Source: Lichenicola sp964247755 | GTDB taxonomy: Bacteria > Pseudomonadota > Alphaproteobacteria > Acetobacterales > Acetobacteraceae | Length of the DNA stretch: 64,000 nt | Direction of reading: 5' to 3' | Assembly: GCA_964247755.1 (NCBI GenBank) | Contig: CAXTVX010000007.1 | Location: forward strand, 1 to 64,000 | Shown here: piece after piece, positions 43,471-51,910 of the stretch | Layout of the letters: each line of letters opens with the position of its first letter | Numbering within the stretch: position 1 is the stretch's first letter | The notes under the pieces: generated by a model | The model's database searches: none | What the model was told of the DNA's origin: nothing | Seen by the model: the letters and a program-made list of their open reading frames with translations, nothing else | Position numbers and translations under genes: made by a program

Positions 43471-45015
43471 ATGAACCAGATGAACATCCCCCCCGTGGCC
43501 GCGGAAGCGGCCGAGATCCTGTCGCGGCTCGGCGTCGACCGGGCCCTTCTGTCCGGCGGCACCCTCCTCGCGCGTTCGCCCCTGACCGGCGAGGAAACCG
43601 CACGTCTCCCCGAGGACGATGCCGGCCAGGTGGCCGACAAGGTCCGGCTGGCGCACGCCGCCTTCCTCGCCTGGCGCACCGTGCCCGCCCCCAGGCGTGG
43701 CGAGCTCGTGCGCCTGCTCGGCGAGGAGCTGCGCCAGTCCAAGTCCGAGCTGGGACGGCTGGTGACCCTCGAGGCCGGCAAGATCGGCTCCGAAGGCCTC
43801 GGCGAGGTGCAGGAGATGATCGACATCTGCGACTTCGCGGTCGGCCTGTCGCGCCAGCTCTACGGCCTGACCATCGCCACCGAGCGCCCGTCCCACCGCA
43901 TGATGGAAACCTGGCATCCGCTCGGCGTGGTCGGCGTGATCTCGGCGTTCAACTTCCCCGTCGCGGTGTGGGCCTGGAACGCGGCGCTGGCGCTGGTGTG
44001 CGGCAACAGCGTGGTGTGGAAGCCGTCGGAGAAGACGCCGCTGACGGCGCTGGCGGTGCAGGCGCTGGTCGGGCGTGCGATCGCGCGCTTCGGCACCGAC
44101 GCGCCGGACGGGCTGTCCTGCCTGCTGATCGGTGGCCGCGCCGTCGGCGAGGCGCTGGTCGCCGACCGCCGCGTGGCGCTCCTGTCCGCCACCGGCTCGA
44201 CCGCGATGGGACGCGCGGTGGCGCCGGTGCTGGCGAGGCGGTTCGCGCGCCAGATCCTGGAACTCGGCGGCAACAACGCCGCCATCGTCGCCCCGAGCGC
44301 CGACCTCGACCTGGCCCTGCGAGGGGTCGCCTTCGCGGCCATGGGCACGGCCGGTCAGCGCTGCACCACCCTGCGCCGCCTGTTCGTGCACGACACCGTC
44401 TACGACCGCTTCGTGTCCCGGCTGAAGGCGGCCTACGGCTCGGTGCGCGTGGGCGATCCGCGCGAGCCCGGCGTGCTGGTCGGCCCGCTGATCGACGCGG
44501 CAGCCCATGCCGGCATGCGTGCCGCGCTGGGCGAGGCGGAGGCGGCCGGCGGACGCGTCACCGGCGGCGAGCGGATCGCGATCGGCGGCGAGGACGCTTT
44601 CTACGTGCGGCCGGCCCTGGTCGAGGCGCCCCTGCTCGGGACGACCGGACAGCCGGAGGTGGTGAGACGCGAAACCTTCGCGCCGATCCTGTACGTGATG
44701 CGCTACGCCGAGCTGGACGACGCGATCGCGGCGCAGAACGACGTCGGCGCCGGCCTGTCGTCCGCCATCTTCACCCTGGACCTGCGCGAGGCCGAGCGCT
44801 TCGTGTCGGTCGAGGGCTCCGATTGCGGCATCGCCAACGTCAACATCGGCCCGTCCGGCGCCGAGATCGGCGGAGCGTTCGGCGGCGAGAAGGAGACCGG
44901 CGGCGGCCGCGAGTCCGGCTCCGACAGCTGGCGCGCCTATATGCGTCGCGCGACCAACACCATCAACCACGGTACCACCCTGCCGCTGGCCCAGGGGGTG
45001 GTGTTCGAGGTCTGA
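43471..45015 (+). CDS. Aldehyde dehydrogenase, ALDH7 type (probable L-aminoadipate-semialdehyde dehydrogenase)
   Basis: A 514-residue aldehyde dehydrogenase. Key motifs are LGVVGVISAFNFPVAVWAWN, ELGGNNAAIVAP (catalytic Glu) and GTAGQRCTTLRRLFVHDTVY (catalytic Cys-298). The sequence NNAA and the TLRRL run are typical of the ALDH7/antiquitin group, which oxidises aminoadipate semialdehyde. It is the second gene of the lysine-catabolism pair (16-nt gap, AGGGA before ATG). Confidence 0.85.
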   Translation: MNQMNIPPVAAEAAEILSRLGVDRALLSGGTLLARSPLTGEETARLPEDDAGQVADKVRLAHAAFLAWRTVPAPRRGELVRLLGEELRQSKSELGRLVTLEAGKIGSEGLGEVQEMIDICDFAVGLSRQLYGLTIATERPSHRMMETWHPLGVVGVISAFNFPVAVWAWNAALALVCGNSVVWKPSEKTPLTALAVQALVGRAIARFGTDAPDGLSCLLIGGRAVGEALVADRRVALLSATGSTAMGRAVAPVLARRFARQILELGGNNAAIVAPSADLDLALRGVAFAAMGTAGQRCTTLRRLFVHDTVYDRFVSRLKAAYGSVRVGDPREPGVLVGPLIDAAAHAGMRAALGEAEAAGGRVTGGERIAIGGEDAFYVRPALVEAPLLGTTGQPEVVRRETFAPILYVMRYAELDDAIAAQNDVGAGLSSAIFTLDLREAERFVSVEGSDCGIANVNIGPSGAEIGGAFGGEKETGGGRESGSDSWRAYMRRATNTINHGTTLPLAQGVVFEV

Positions 45016-45060
45016 CAGAAGGCTGGGCTCTGCCCATCGATCCGCTCCACGGCTCGATCG

Positions 45061-45081
45061 CCAAAGGCCACGGGCCTTTGG
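45061..45081. terminator. Bidirectional hairpin terminator candidate
   Basis: CCAAAGGCC, loop ACG and GGCCTTTGG form a perfect 9-bp hairpin between two convergent genes (stops at 45015 and 45111). The stem is rich in A/T at its base on both strands, as in bidirectional terminators, although no long T-run follows. Confidence 0.55.
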
Positions 45082-45110
45082 AAACCGGATCGTCGGTGGA
45101 TCGACAAGCC

Positions 45111-46682
45111 CTAAGGCGGGGGTCGAGCCGGCAGGATGTCGCAGCCATAGGGCGGCAGCCAGCATGGCCAGCCCAGCTCCGGCCGGCTGCGCCACCGGAC
45201 CGGTGCGGCGCCGCCCGGATGCTGTCTCGGATCGCCCGACAGGATCGTCGGCATGTCCCGGAATGGCTGTCCGAGCGCAAGCAGCCGCAGGCCCTGATCG
45301 TCGGGCATCAGGCGGAAATCGACGATGTTGCGGCCGATGCCCTGCCGTTCGCGTATCGTCGTCTGGCCGAAATAGGCCTGGTCGAAGCCGGTGATCTCGC
45401 CCGGAAGCTGCACCATCCGGGCCGGCTGCGCAGCAGTGGCGCGAACCGGTGCCAGACGCAGGCTGAGCAGCACCAGGACCGCGGCGAAGCACCCGGCTGC
45501 CTGGCCGCGTCGGTCGACGGTCGCCAGCTCGCGCAGCGCCACGTAGGCGAACAGGGCGAAGCCCGGCAACGTCCACTTGAAGTAGTGGATGTTGTGGTAG
45601 CGCCACAGCCCGGTCGGCAGCAGGTCGACATACGACAGGAACAGCACGACGTAGGGGATCACCGTCAGCGCCAGCAGCGTCAGCGCCGCCCGCGCCTCGC
45701 CGCGCAGCATCGGCAGCATCAGCATCCCCGCGGCCGCCACCGCGAGCCAGGGCATCGCCTCGAGCACGCCGGACCCGTACGGGAACCAGGGCAGCGGATC
45801 GATCAGCAGCGTGTAGGCCTTCCATCCGAGCCCATCGAGCCGGAACCCAAGGGTCCTCGACTGCAGCATGTAGGCGGTGGCGTGGAACCCGTAGATGCGG
45901 AGGTACAGCCGCGCGAACGGCAGCAGCACCAGGCCGGCACCGATCGCCAGCCAGAGCAGGTCGTCCCGCATCGTCCGGCGCCGCAGCAGCGAGATCGCGA
46001 CCACGAACACGCCCCAGCTGCCGACGATCAGCAGGTCGGTCGGCCGCGTGACCGGGATCGCCGCCGCCGCCATGCCGATCGCCGCCACGCCCAGGCGCCG
46101 GCGCACCAGGTAGCGGGCGGCGCCGGGGTGCAGCAGCTGTGCGGTCAGGGCGAGCAGCCACCAGATCAGCGCCGCCGACAGGCTGGTGTTCCACGGCTTC
46201 GCCCAGGCCGCGAGAACGCCGGGACAGGTGATCGTGCCGAGCAGGAACAGCAGCACCCGCGCCGGTGCCGCGACGCCGACGTGCCGGGCGAAGACCAGGA
46301 AGCCGGCGTAGCTGGCCAGCAGGCAGCCGAGGTCGGCGACGAGATACAGATGCCCGGCCGGCAGCACGGAAGCGAACGGCGCGCCGAGCAGGGCATAGCC
46401 GAGCGGATACCAGTGATGCCCGGGATGGAGCTCGCCCGCAGCCAGCGACAGGGCGGAGTCGATGTATTTCGACTGGTCCCACGCGCCCCACCAGCCGAGC
46501 GGGAACCGGGGATTGTTGCCGGGGGTCTCGAAGTTGCCGGCGTAGCCCCAGAGATAGGCGACCACCAGGGCGAACGCTCCGGCGAGATGCCATCGCGCCA
46601 CGGCCGGAGCGCCGGAAGCACGGGATCCGGCAACCGCTGGCGGTAGAACACCTGGACTCGTTGGAACCGGAAGCCCTGGCAT
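45111..46682 (-). CDS. Polytopic membrane protein, glycosyltransferase-like
   Basis: A 523-residue protein with about ten hydrophobic segments and short loops. It starts MPGLPVPTSPGV and has helices such as WHLAGAFALVVAYLWGYAG, RVLLFLLGTITCPGVLAAW and WLAVAAAGMLMLPMLRG, then a ~110-residue C-terminal soluble part. Early motifs include GAWDQSKYIDSALSLAAGEL and YPLGYALLGAP. Size and layout match lipid-carrier-dependent GT-C glycosyltransferases or O-antigen-type membrane enzymes. I see no conserved catalytic motif to decide. It is divergent from the methyltransferase at 46819. Confidence 0.65.
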   Translation of the reverse strand: MPGLPVPTSPGVLPPAVAGSRASGAPAVARWHLAGAFALVVAYLWGYAGNFETPGNNPRFPLGWWGAWDQSKYIDSALSLAAGELHPGHHWYPLGYALLGAPFASVLPAGHLYLVADLGCLLASYAGFLVFARHVGVAAPARVLLFLLGTITCPGVLAAWAKPWNTSLSAALIWWLLALTAQLLHPGAARYLVRRRLGVAAIGMAAAAIPVTRPTDLLIVGSWGVFVVAISLLRRRTMRDDLLWLAIGAGLVLLPFARLYLRIYGFHATAYMLQSRTLGFRLDGLGWKAYTLLIDPLPWFPYGSGVLEAMPWLAVAAAGMLMLPMLRGEARAALTLLALTVIPYVVLFLSYVDLLPTGLWRYHNIHYFKWTLPGFALFAYVALRELATVDRRGQAAGCFAAVLVLLSLRLAPVRATAAQPARMVQLPGEITGFDQAYFGQTTIRERQGIGRNIVDFRLMPDDQGLRLLALGQPFRDMPTILSGDPRQHPGGAAPVRWRSRPELGWPCWLPPYGCDILPARPPP

Positions 46683-46818
46683 CGGGCGGCTATGCCAGAA
46701 GGCCCGGACCCGTGAAAGCCTGCCCGCCGTTGCCGATCGCGGCCGGTTGTGCCCATACCGCTGCGTGCGGGACCGCGGCGATCGGTGCGGGTTCAGGCGC
46801 CTTCCCAGGGGATCGAGC

Positions 46819-47910
46819 ATGCAGACGGTGTGGTCGCAGCAGGAGTTCGACGCGACGATCGCATCGCTCGGCGGCAGGCATCCCGACGCGGAACAGTACA
46901 AGAGCCTGACCACGGTGGTTCTCGACCATCCCAAGGCGCGGGCCCTGGCGAGGATGGACCCGTTCTCGACCGAATACCGGGACGGCGTGCTCGACCTCTA
47001 CGCCACCCTGCGGGCGCGCGAGGGCGACGCCGGCTATCTCGCCGAGCGCGACGAGGCCTCGGAAAGCGGAGGACGCGTCCCGGCCGACCTGTCGACCGGG
47101 CTGGTCCCCTGGAGCTTCCGAGACCTCAAGCTGTCGGCCGAGTTCCTGTTCTCCTGGGCGCAGATCTTCCGGCTGCTGGAAGTGGGCCCGGGACAGGGCG
47201 TGCTGGAATACGGTCCCGGCAGCGGCCAGATCCTGCTGATGCTCGCCCGCATGGGCGTGCAGGCGCATGGCGTCGACATCGACCAGACCGCGCTGGACGG
47301 CATACGCGGCCAGGCCGGGGTGCTCGGCCTCCCGGTCGCCCTGGAACGTGCACAGTTCGGCGAGGGGTTCGGCGACCAGCGCTTCGACGCCATCCTGTTC
47401 TTCGAGGCGTTCCACCACGCCCTCGACTTTCCAGCGCTGCTGCAGCGGCTGCAGGCACGGCTGAAGCCGGGCGGGCGCCTGGTCCTGTGTGGCGAGCCGG
47501 TGGTCGACGAACCGATCCCGGCGATCCCGTTCCCCTGGGGACCCAGGCTGGACGCGCTGTCGGTGCTCTGCATGCGACGATGGGGCTGGATGGAGCTGGG
47601 CTTCACCCAGCCGTTCCTGATCGAGGCGGCGCGACGGGCCGGCTGGACCACCACCTGCCATCCGTTCCCTGGCTGCGGCCGTGCCGGCGCCTACGTGCTG
47701 GAGCTCGCCGCGTCCGATGAGCTGCCGGCACCCTGGACGCCGATCGTGCCGCAGCCCTCCTCGGTCTCGGCGGTGACGGCGCTGATCGAGCAGCAGCAGC
47801 GCGAGCTGGACGCGATGCGGCGATCCACCTCCTGGCGCCTGACCGCCCCGCTCCGCACGGTCGGCCGGTTCAGGCACTCCCTGACGGGACGTCGCCGTCC
47901 GGTGCCCTGA
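46819..47910 (+). CDS. Class I SAM-dependent methyltransferase with glycan-type C-terminal tail
   Basis: A 363-residue protein starting MQTVWSQQEFDATIA, with AGGGG before ATG. Motif I is GVLEYGPGSGQILLMLARMG, then GVDIDQTALDGI, AILFFEAFHHALDFPALLQR and LKPGGRLVLCGEP. The last ~45 residues form a short helix (TALIEQQQRELDAMRRS) and the tail TSWRLTAPLRTVGRFRHSL. A similar tail ends the FkbM enzyme at 13.7 kb. The substrate is probably a surface glycan or its carrier; the neighbouring membrane protein supports this. Confidence 0.8.
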   Translation: MQTVWSQQEFDATIASLGGRHPDAEQYKSLTTVVLDHPKARALARMDPFSTEYRDGVLDLYATLRAREGDAGYLAERDEASESGGRVPADLSTGLVPWSFRDLKLSAEFLFSWAQIFRLLEVGPGQGVLEYGPGSGQILLMLARMGVQAHGVDIDQTALDGIRGQAGVLGLPVALERAQFGEGFGDQRFDAILFFEAFHHALDFPALLQRLQARLKPGGRLVLCGEPVVDEPIPAIPFPWGPRLDALSVLCMRRWGWMELGFTQPFLIEAARRAGWTTTCHPFPGCGRAGAYVLELAASDELPAPWTPIVPQPSSVSAVTALIEQQQRELDAMRRSTSWRLTAPLRTVGRFRHSLTGRRRPVP

Positions 47911-47959
47911 ACCGCGACGCCGGCAACGCGCTTCCATCCGGTACCAGGAGCGCCTGCCC

Positions 47960-49054
47960 ATGACCGGCCTGTCGACGCGGGCATCGAAGCCGAACCTGAT
48001 CGTCCACTCGACCTCCCCGTTCAACGCCGAGCCGTCGCCCGATCGTCTCCTGCGGTCGTTCCTGACCGGCATCCCGGACTTCTACGTCCGCAGCCACGGC
48101 GACATCCCCCACCTGGACGGCCCCACCCACCGGCTCGTCGTCGACGGGCAGGTGGCGGCGACGCTCTCCCTGTCCGTCGCCGAGCTGACGGCGCGGTTCG
48201 CCGCGCACGAGGTCGAGGCGGTGCTGCAATGCGCCGGCAACCGCCGTGCCGACCTGCAGCCGGTGCGTCCGACCACCGGCGACCCGTGGGGCGTGGGCGC
48301 GATCGGCAACGCCCACTGGAGCGGGGTGCGCCTCGCCGACGTGCTGGCGGCAGCCGGCGTCGAGGCGGGCGCCGACCTGCATGTCGCCTTCCAGTGCCTG
48401 GACCGGTGCGAGGTGGACGGGGAGCGCTTCCGCTACGGCGCCTCGATCCCGCTCGCCAAGGCCATGGCGCCCGAGGTTCTGCTCGCGACCGGCATGAACG
48501 GCGCGATGCTGACGCCGGAGCACGGCTATCCGCTGCGCGTGGTGGTGCCCGGCTATGCCGGGGTGCGCAGTCCGAAATGGCTGTCCGCGATCACCGTGCA
48601 GCGCGAACCGTCCGACAACCACATCCAGCAGCGCGACTACAAGCTGCTGCCGCCCGACGAGACCGGGGACGCGCCCGACTGGTTGCGCGGCGTCACCATC
48701 GACGAGATGCCGGTCAACGCCGCGATCTGCGTCCCGGCCCACCTCGCCGAACTGCCGGCCGGCCAGACCGAGGTGAAGGGCTGGGCGATGGCCTCGTCGC
48801 GCCGGATCGCCCGGGTGGACGTGTCCGGCGACGGCGGCCGGCACTGGCGGCAGGCCCGCCTGGAGCCTGGCCGCTCCCCCTGGAGCTGGACCTTGTGGCG
48901 GACCGCGATCGACCTGCCGCCGGGCGGGCACGAGCTGGTGGTGCGTGCCTGGGACACCGCCGGTCAGACCCAGCCCTCGACGCCCGACGAGGTGTGGAAC
49001 ATCAAGGGCTACCTCGGCACCGCCTGGCACCGGATCCGCGTCACCGCGGTCTGA
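47960..49054 (+). CDS. Sulfite-oxidase-family molybdopterin enzyme
   Basis: A 364-residue protein with the sulfite-oxidase molybdopterin domain. HEVEAVLQCAGNRRADLQPV carries the Mo-ligand Cys-91, followed by WGVGAIGNAHWSGVRLADVL, YGASIPLAKAMAP, LTPEHGYPLRVVVPGYAGVR and a C-terminal dimerisation domain (EVKGWAMASSRRIARVDVSG). No Tat signal is visible at the N-terminus and no heme partner gene adjoins, which is unlike periplasmic SorAB or YedYZ systems. AGGAG is 9 nt before ATG. Confidence 0.88.
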   Translation: MTGLSTRASKPNLIVHSTSPFNAEPSPDRLLRSFLTGIPDFYVRSHGDIPHLDGPTHRLVVDGQVAATLSLSVAELTARFAAHEVEAVLQCAGNRRADLQPVRPTTGDPWGVGAIGNAHWSGVRLADVLAAAGVEAGADLHVAFQCLDRCEVDGERFRYGASIPLAKAMAPEVLLATGMNGAMLTPEHGYPLRVVVPGYAGVRSPKWLSAITVQREPSDNHIQQRDYKLLPPDETGDAPDWLRGVTIDEMPVNAAICVPAHLAELPAGQTEVKGWAMASSRRIARVDVSGDGGRHWRQARLEPGRSPWSWTLWRTAIDLPPGGHELVVRAWDTAGQTQPSTPDEVWNIKGYLGTAWHRIRVTAV

Positions 49055-49151
49055 CCGTCCGGCTCCCCGGCACCGTGCGGATGAAGCGCATCCCCCCGCC
49101 GGGCGTTGTACCCTGCAAGCCGCCCTGCGGTGTTCCAGGGAGATGTCGTCC

Positions 49152-50612
49152 ATGCCGCCGGACCAGACCGACACGCCGACCCTGCGCGACCTGCCGATCG
49201 GCATCGCCGCCTCGGGCATGCGCCGGGAAACCGATTCCATGGGCGAGATCGAGGTTCCGGCGGACCGCTACTGGGGCGCCCAGGCGCAGCGCTCGCTGGA
49301 GCATTTCTCCATCGGCCGCGACCGCATGCCGATCGAGGTGTCGCGCGCCTACGGCATCGTCAAGAAGGCGGCGATGCTGGTCAACGCCGCGGAAGGCCGG
49401 CTGCCGCCCTGGAAAGCCGCCGCCATGCTCCACGCCGCCGACGAGGTGATCGACGGCCGGCTCGACGACCACTTCCCCCTGTTCGTCTACCAGACCGGCT
49501 CCGGCACGCAGTCGAACATGAACGTCAACGAGGTGATCTCCAACCGGGCGATCCAGCTCCTTGGCGGCGCGGTCGGCTCCAAGGTGCCGGTGCACCCCAA
49601 CGACGACGTCAACATGGGCCAGTCCAGCAACGACACCTTTCCCGCCGCCATGCACGTGGCGACGCTCCAAGCGCTGGAGGACCGTCTGCTGCCGGAGCTC
49701 GACGCGCTCGCCGTGTCCATCGAGGCCAAGGCCGCCGAATGGCACGACGTGGTCAAGATCGGCCGCACCCACCTGCAGGACGCGGTGCCGCTCACCGTGG
49801 GCCAGGAATGGTCCGGCTACGCGCACCAGCTGCGCGACGCGATCGCCGCCCTGCACCACGCGAGCCGCGGGCTGCTGGAGCTGGCCGCCGGCGGCACCGC
49901 GGTCGGCACCGGCATCGCCGCCCCTTCGGGCTTCAGCGTCCGCATCGCCGAGCGCATCGCCGAGCTGACCGGCCGCCCGTTCGTCACCGCGCCGAACAAG
50001 TTCGCGGCCCAGGGCTCGCTGGACGCCACCGTGCGCGTGTCCGCCGCCCTGCGCGGCGTCGCGGTGACGCTGATCAAGATCGCCAACGACATGCGCTGGC
50101 TGGCCTCGGGGCCCCGCTGCGGCCTGGGCGAGCTGCTTCTGCCGGAGAACGAGCCCGGCTCCTCCATCATGCCCGGCAAGGTCAACCCGACCCAGTGCGA
50201 GGCGATCGTGATGATCGGCATCCAGGTGATCGGCGACGACACCGCGGTCGCCTTCGCCGGCTCCCAGGGCAATTTCGAGCTCAACGCGATGCGGCCGGTG
50301 ATCATCAACGACGTGCTGCGCTCGATCGGCAACCTCCATGACGGCGTGCGCAACTTCCGCCGCTACTCGGTCGAGGGCACCCGCCTCGACCGCGACCGGA
50401 TCGCGCAGCACCTGGCGAGCTCGGTGATGCTGGTCACGGCGCTGTCGCCGGTGATCGGCTACGACGCCTCCGCCCGGATCGCGCACGAGGCGATGGAGCA
50501 CGGCCTGACGCTCAAGGAAGCGGCGCTGCGCTCCGGCCTGCTGGGGGAGGACGTGTTCGACCGGGCGGTGGACCTGGCCGGCCTGGTCGGCAACGGCCTG
50601 GCCGGCGCCTGA
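49152..50612 (+). CDS. fumC: Class II fumarate hydratase
   Basis: A 486-residue FumC. It interconverts fumarate and malate in the TCA cycle. Motifs: TDSMGEIEVPADRYWGAQAQ, FPLFVYQTGSGTQSNMNVNE, IGRTHLQDAVPLTVGQEWSG and the fumarase/lyase signature GSSIMPGKVNPTQCEA. ATG 49152 is 9 nt past GGGAG. An in-frame ATG at 49143 directly abuts that site and is less likely. Confidence 0.95.
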   Translation: MPPDQTDTPTLRDLPIGIAASGMRRETDSMGEIEVPADRYWGAQAQRSLEHFSIGRDRMPIEVSRAYGIVKKAAMLVNAAEGRLPPWKAAAMLHAADEVIDGRLDDHFPLFVYQTGSGTQSNMNVNEVISNRAIQLLGGAVGSKVPVHPNDDVNMGQSSNDTFPAAMHVATLQALEDRLLPELDALAVSIEAKAAEWHDVVKIGRTHLQDAVPLTVGQEWSGYAHQLRDAIAALHHASRGLLELAAGGTAVGTGIAAPSGFSVRIAERIAELTGRPFVTAPNKFAAQGSLDATVRVSAALRGVAVTLIKIANDMRWLASGPRCGLGELLLPENEPGSSIMPGKVNPTQCEAIVMIGIQVIGDDTAVAFAGSQGNFELNAMRPVIINDVLRSIGNLHDGVRNFRRYSVEGTRLDRDRIAQHLASSVMLVTALSPVIGYDASARIAHEAMEHGLTLKEAALRSGLLGEDVFDRAVDLAGLVGNGLAGA

Positions 50613-50622
50613 TTGGCAGGGC

Positions 50623-51051
50623 TCATCCGGACCGGGTCCCGACCAAGGCCTGCAACAGGCGCTGCGGCACCAGCAGGGCGGCGAGCGCCGAGGCCGCCAG
50701 AGGCGCGATCGTGTCGAGGGCCAGCAGCGCGCGGTGGTCCATCACCAGCATCAGGCCGCGCTCCAGCAGTCGCGGCAGCAGCGACGAGCGCAGCAGCAGC
50801 AGGTCGACCAGGGGCAGCAGGAAGGCGACCAGGAGCTTCGGCCACAGCCGGTCCGGGCTGCGCGCGGCGACGATGCCGATCAGCAGCCCGGCCGGCACCA
50901 CCCCCTTCAGCAGCCCGAGCAGCCCGAGCCCGAACAGCATCGGCACCAGCACCACCGTGAACAGCAGCCAGCGCAGCAGCTCCCAGGCGAACAGCGCGGT
51001 GATCGCCAGCAGCGCTGCCGGTACCAGCAGGGTGTAGAGGGCCGTGAACAC
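50623..51051 (-). CDS. Small inner-membrane protein of unknown function
   Basis: A 142-residue protein of four or so hydrophobic helices: MFTALYTLLVPAALLAITAL, WLLFTVVLVPMLFGLGLLGL, LLVAFLLPLVDLLLLRSSLL and APLAASALAALLVP. The start GTG 51051 is the only candidate after the fdxA terminator region, since the frame runs upstream with no ATG. I recognise no family. It is convergent with fumC. Confidence 0.5.
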   Translation of the reverse strand: MFTALYTLLVPAALLAITALFAWELLRWLLFTVVLVPMLFGLGLLGLLKGVVPAGLLIGIVAARSPDRLWPKLLVAFLLPLVDLLLLRSSLLPRLLERGLMLVMDHRALLALDTIAPLAASALAALLVPQRLLQALVGTRSG

Positions 51052-51114
51052 CAGCGTTGCCAGCAGCAGCCGCCCGACCGGCGACGCGGCCGGACGTGCG
51101 GCGCCGGACAGCAG

Positions 51115-51142
51115 AAAGCCGCCCGGCGCGGAGCCGGGCGGC
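51115..51142 (-). terminator. Terminator after fdxA
   Basis: On the minus strand GCCGCCCGGC, a TCCGC loop and GCCGGGCGGC are followed by TTTCTG. A perfect 10-bp stem with a short T-run, 28 nt past the fdxA stop. Confidence 0.75.
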
Positions 51143-51170
51143 TCGGTGCGGTCCGGGACCGGCGGGGCGG

Positions 51171-51500
51171 TCAGCTGTGCGGCTGGGCCGAGAACAGCTC
51201 AGCCTTGCCGGGCTTGTCCTTCCACTCGTCCGCATCCGCCGGCGGCGTGCCCTTGCGGGTGATGTTGGGCCAGCTCTTGGAATAGTTGGCGTTGGCCTCT
51301 GCCCAGGCGCCGGCGCGGTCGTCGCTGTCGGGCAGGATCGCCTCGGCCGGGCATTCCGGCTCGCACACGCCGCAGTCGATGCACTCGTCCGGATTGATGA
51401 CCAGCATGTTCTCGCCGGCGTAGAAGCAGTCCACGGGACACACCTCGACGCAGTCCATGTACTTGCAGCGGATGCAGTTCTCGGTGACCACGTAGGTCAT
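51171..51500 (-). CDS. fdxA: 7Fe (3Fe-4S/4Fe-4S) ferredoxin FdxA
   Basis: A 109-residue ferredoxin with the FdxA cysteine pattern: ENCIRCKYMDCVEVCPVDCF and PDECIDCGVCEPECPAEAIL. It carries electrons in general metabolism. ATG 51500 lies 6 nt past GGAG; ATG 51506 abuts it. A terminator follows the gene and another lies between it and the S4 gene upstream, so it is monocistronic. Confidence 0.93.
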   Translation of the reverse strand: MTYVVTENCIRCKYMDCVEVCPVDCFYAGENMLVINPDECIDCGVCEPECPAEAILPDSDDRAGAWAEANANYSKSWPNITRKGTPPADADEWKDKPGKAELFSAQPHS

Positions 51501-51553
51501 CGCCATCTCCGATCATGCGGCAGACACATCCGCCGGCCACGTGTGAATGCCGC

Positions 51554-51576
51554 AAGGCCCGGCCCGGGCGGGCCTT
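51554..51576 (-). terminator. Hairpin terminator candidate after the S4 gene
   Basis: AAGGCCCG and CGGGCCTT arms (8 bp) enclose a 7-nt loop. It lies ~55 nt beyond the stop of the helicase/S4 operon on the minus strand and before fdxA. No T-run follows, so it is only a candidate. Confidence 0.5.
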
Positions 51577-51631
51577 TGGCGGGCGCGAGATATGGGAGGG
51601 TTTAGGAGGCAGCGCAAGCCGAGTGCGCCGC

Positions 51632-51910
51632 TCACCCAGGAACGTCCTCGTACAGCAGGCGCGCCTCCGCCGCCGGGCCGCGCCGCCCGGCCAGCGCCAG
51701 CACGCGGATCACCCGCACCCCGATCCGCGGCAGCGGCAGGGTCAGCACGTCGCCTGGCCGCAACCGGGCATGCGCCTTGTCGGTCGGCTGCCGGTTGATC
51801 CGCACCATCCCCTCGGCGATCAGGCGCTGGCAGTCGGAGCGCGCCTTGAGGAACCGGGCCGACCACAGCCAAACGTCGAGCCGCTGCCAGTCGCGATCCT
51901 CCTCCGGCAT
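51632..51910 (-). CDS. S4-domain RNA-binding protein (Hsp15-like)
   Basis: A 92-residue protein with the S4 fold: DRDWQRLDVWLWSARFLKAR, SDCQRLIAEGMVRINRQPTD and RPGDVLTLPLPRIGVRVIRV. Hsp15-like proteins bind stalled 50S subunits carrying a nascent chain. Its start overlaps the helicase stop (ATGA), so the two RNA-related proteins are made together. Confidence 0.85.
   Translation of the reverse strand: MPEEDRDWQRLDVWLWSARFLKARSDCQRLIAEGMVRINRQPTDKAHARLRPGDVLTLPLPRIGVRVIRVLALAGRRGPAAEARLLYEDVPG

Noticed and set aside
43273..46593. Long minus-strand open frame opposite the dehydrogenase genes
   Set aside because: Its composition is low-complexity and it opposes two enzymes with clear catalytic motifs.
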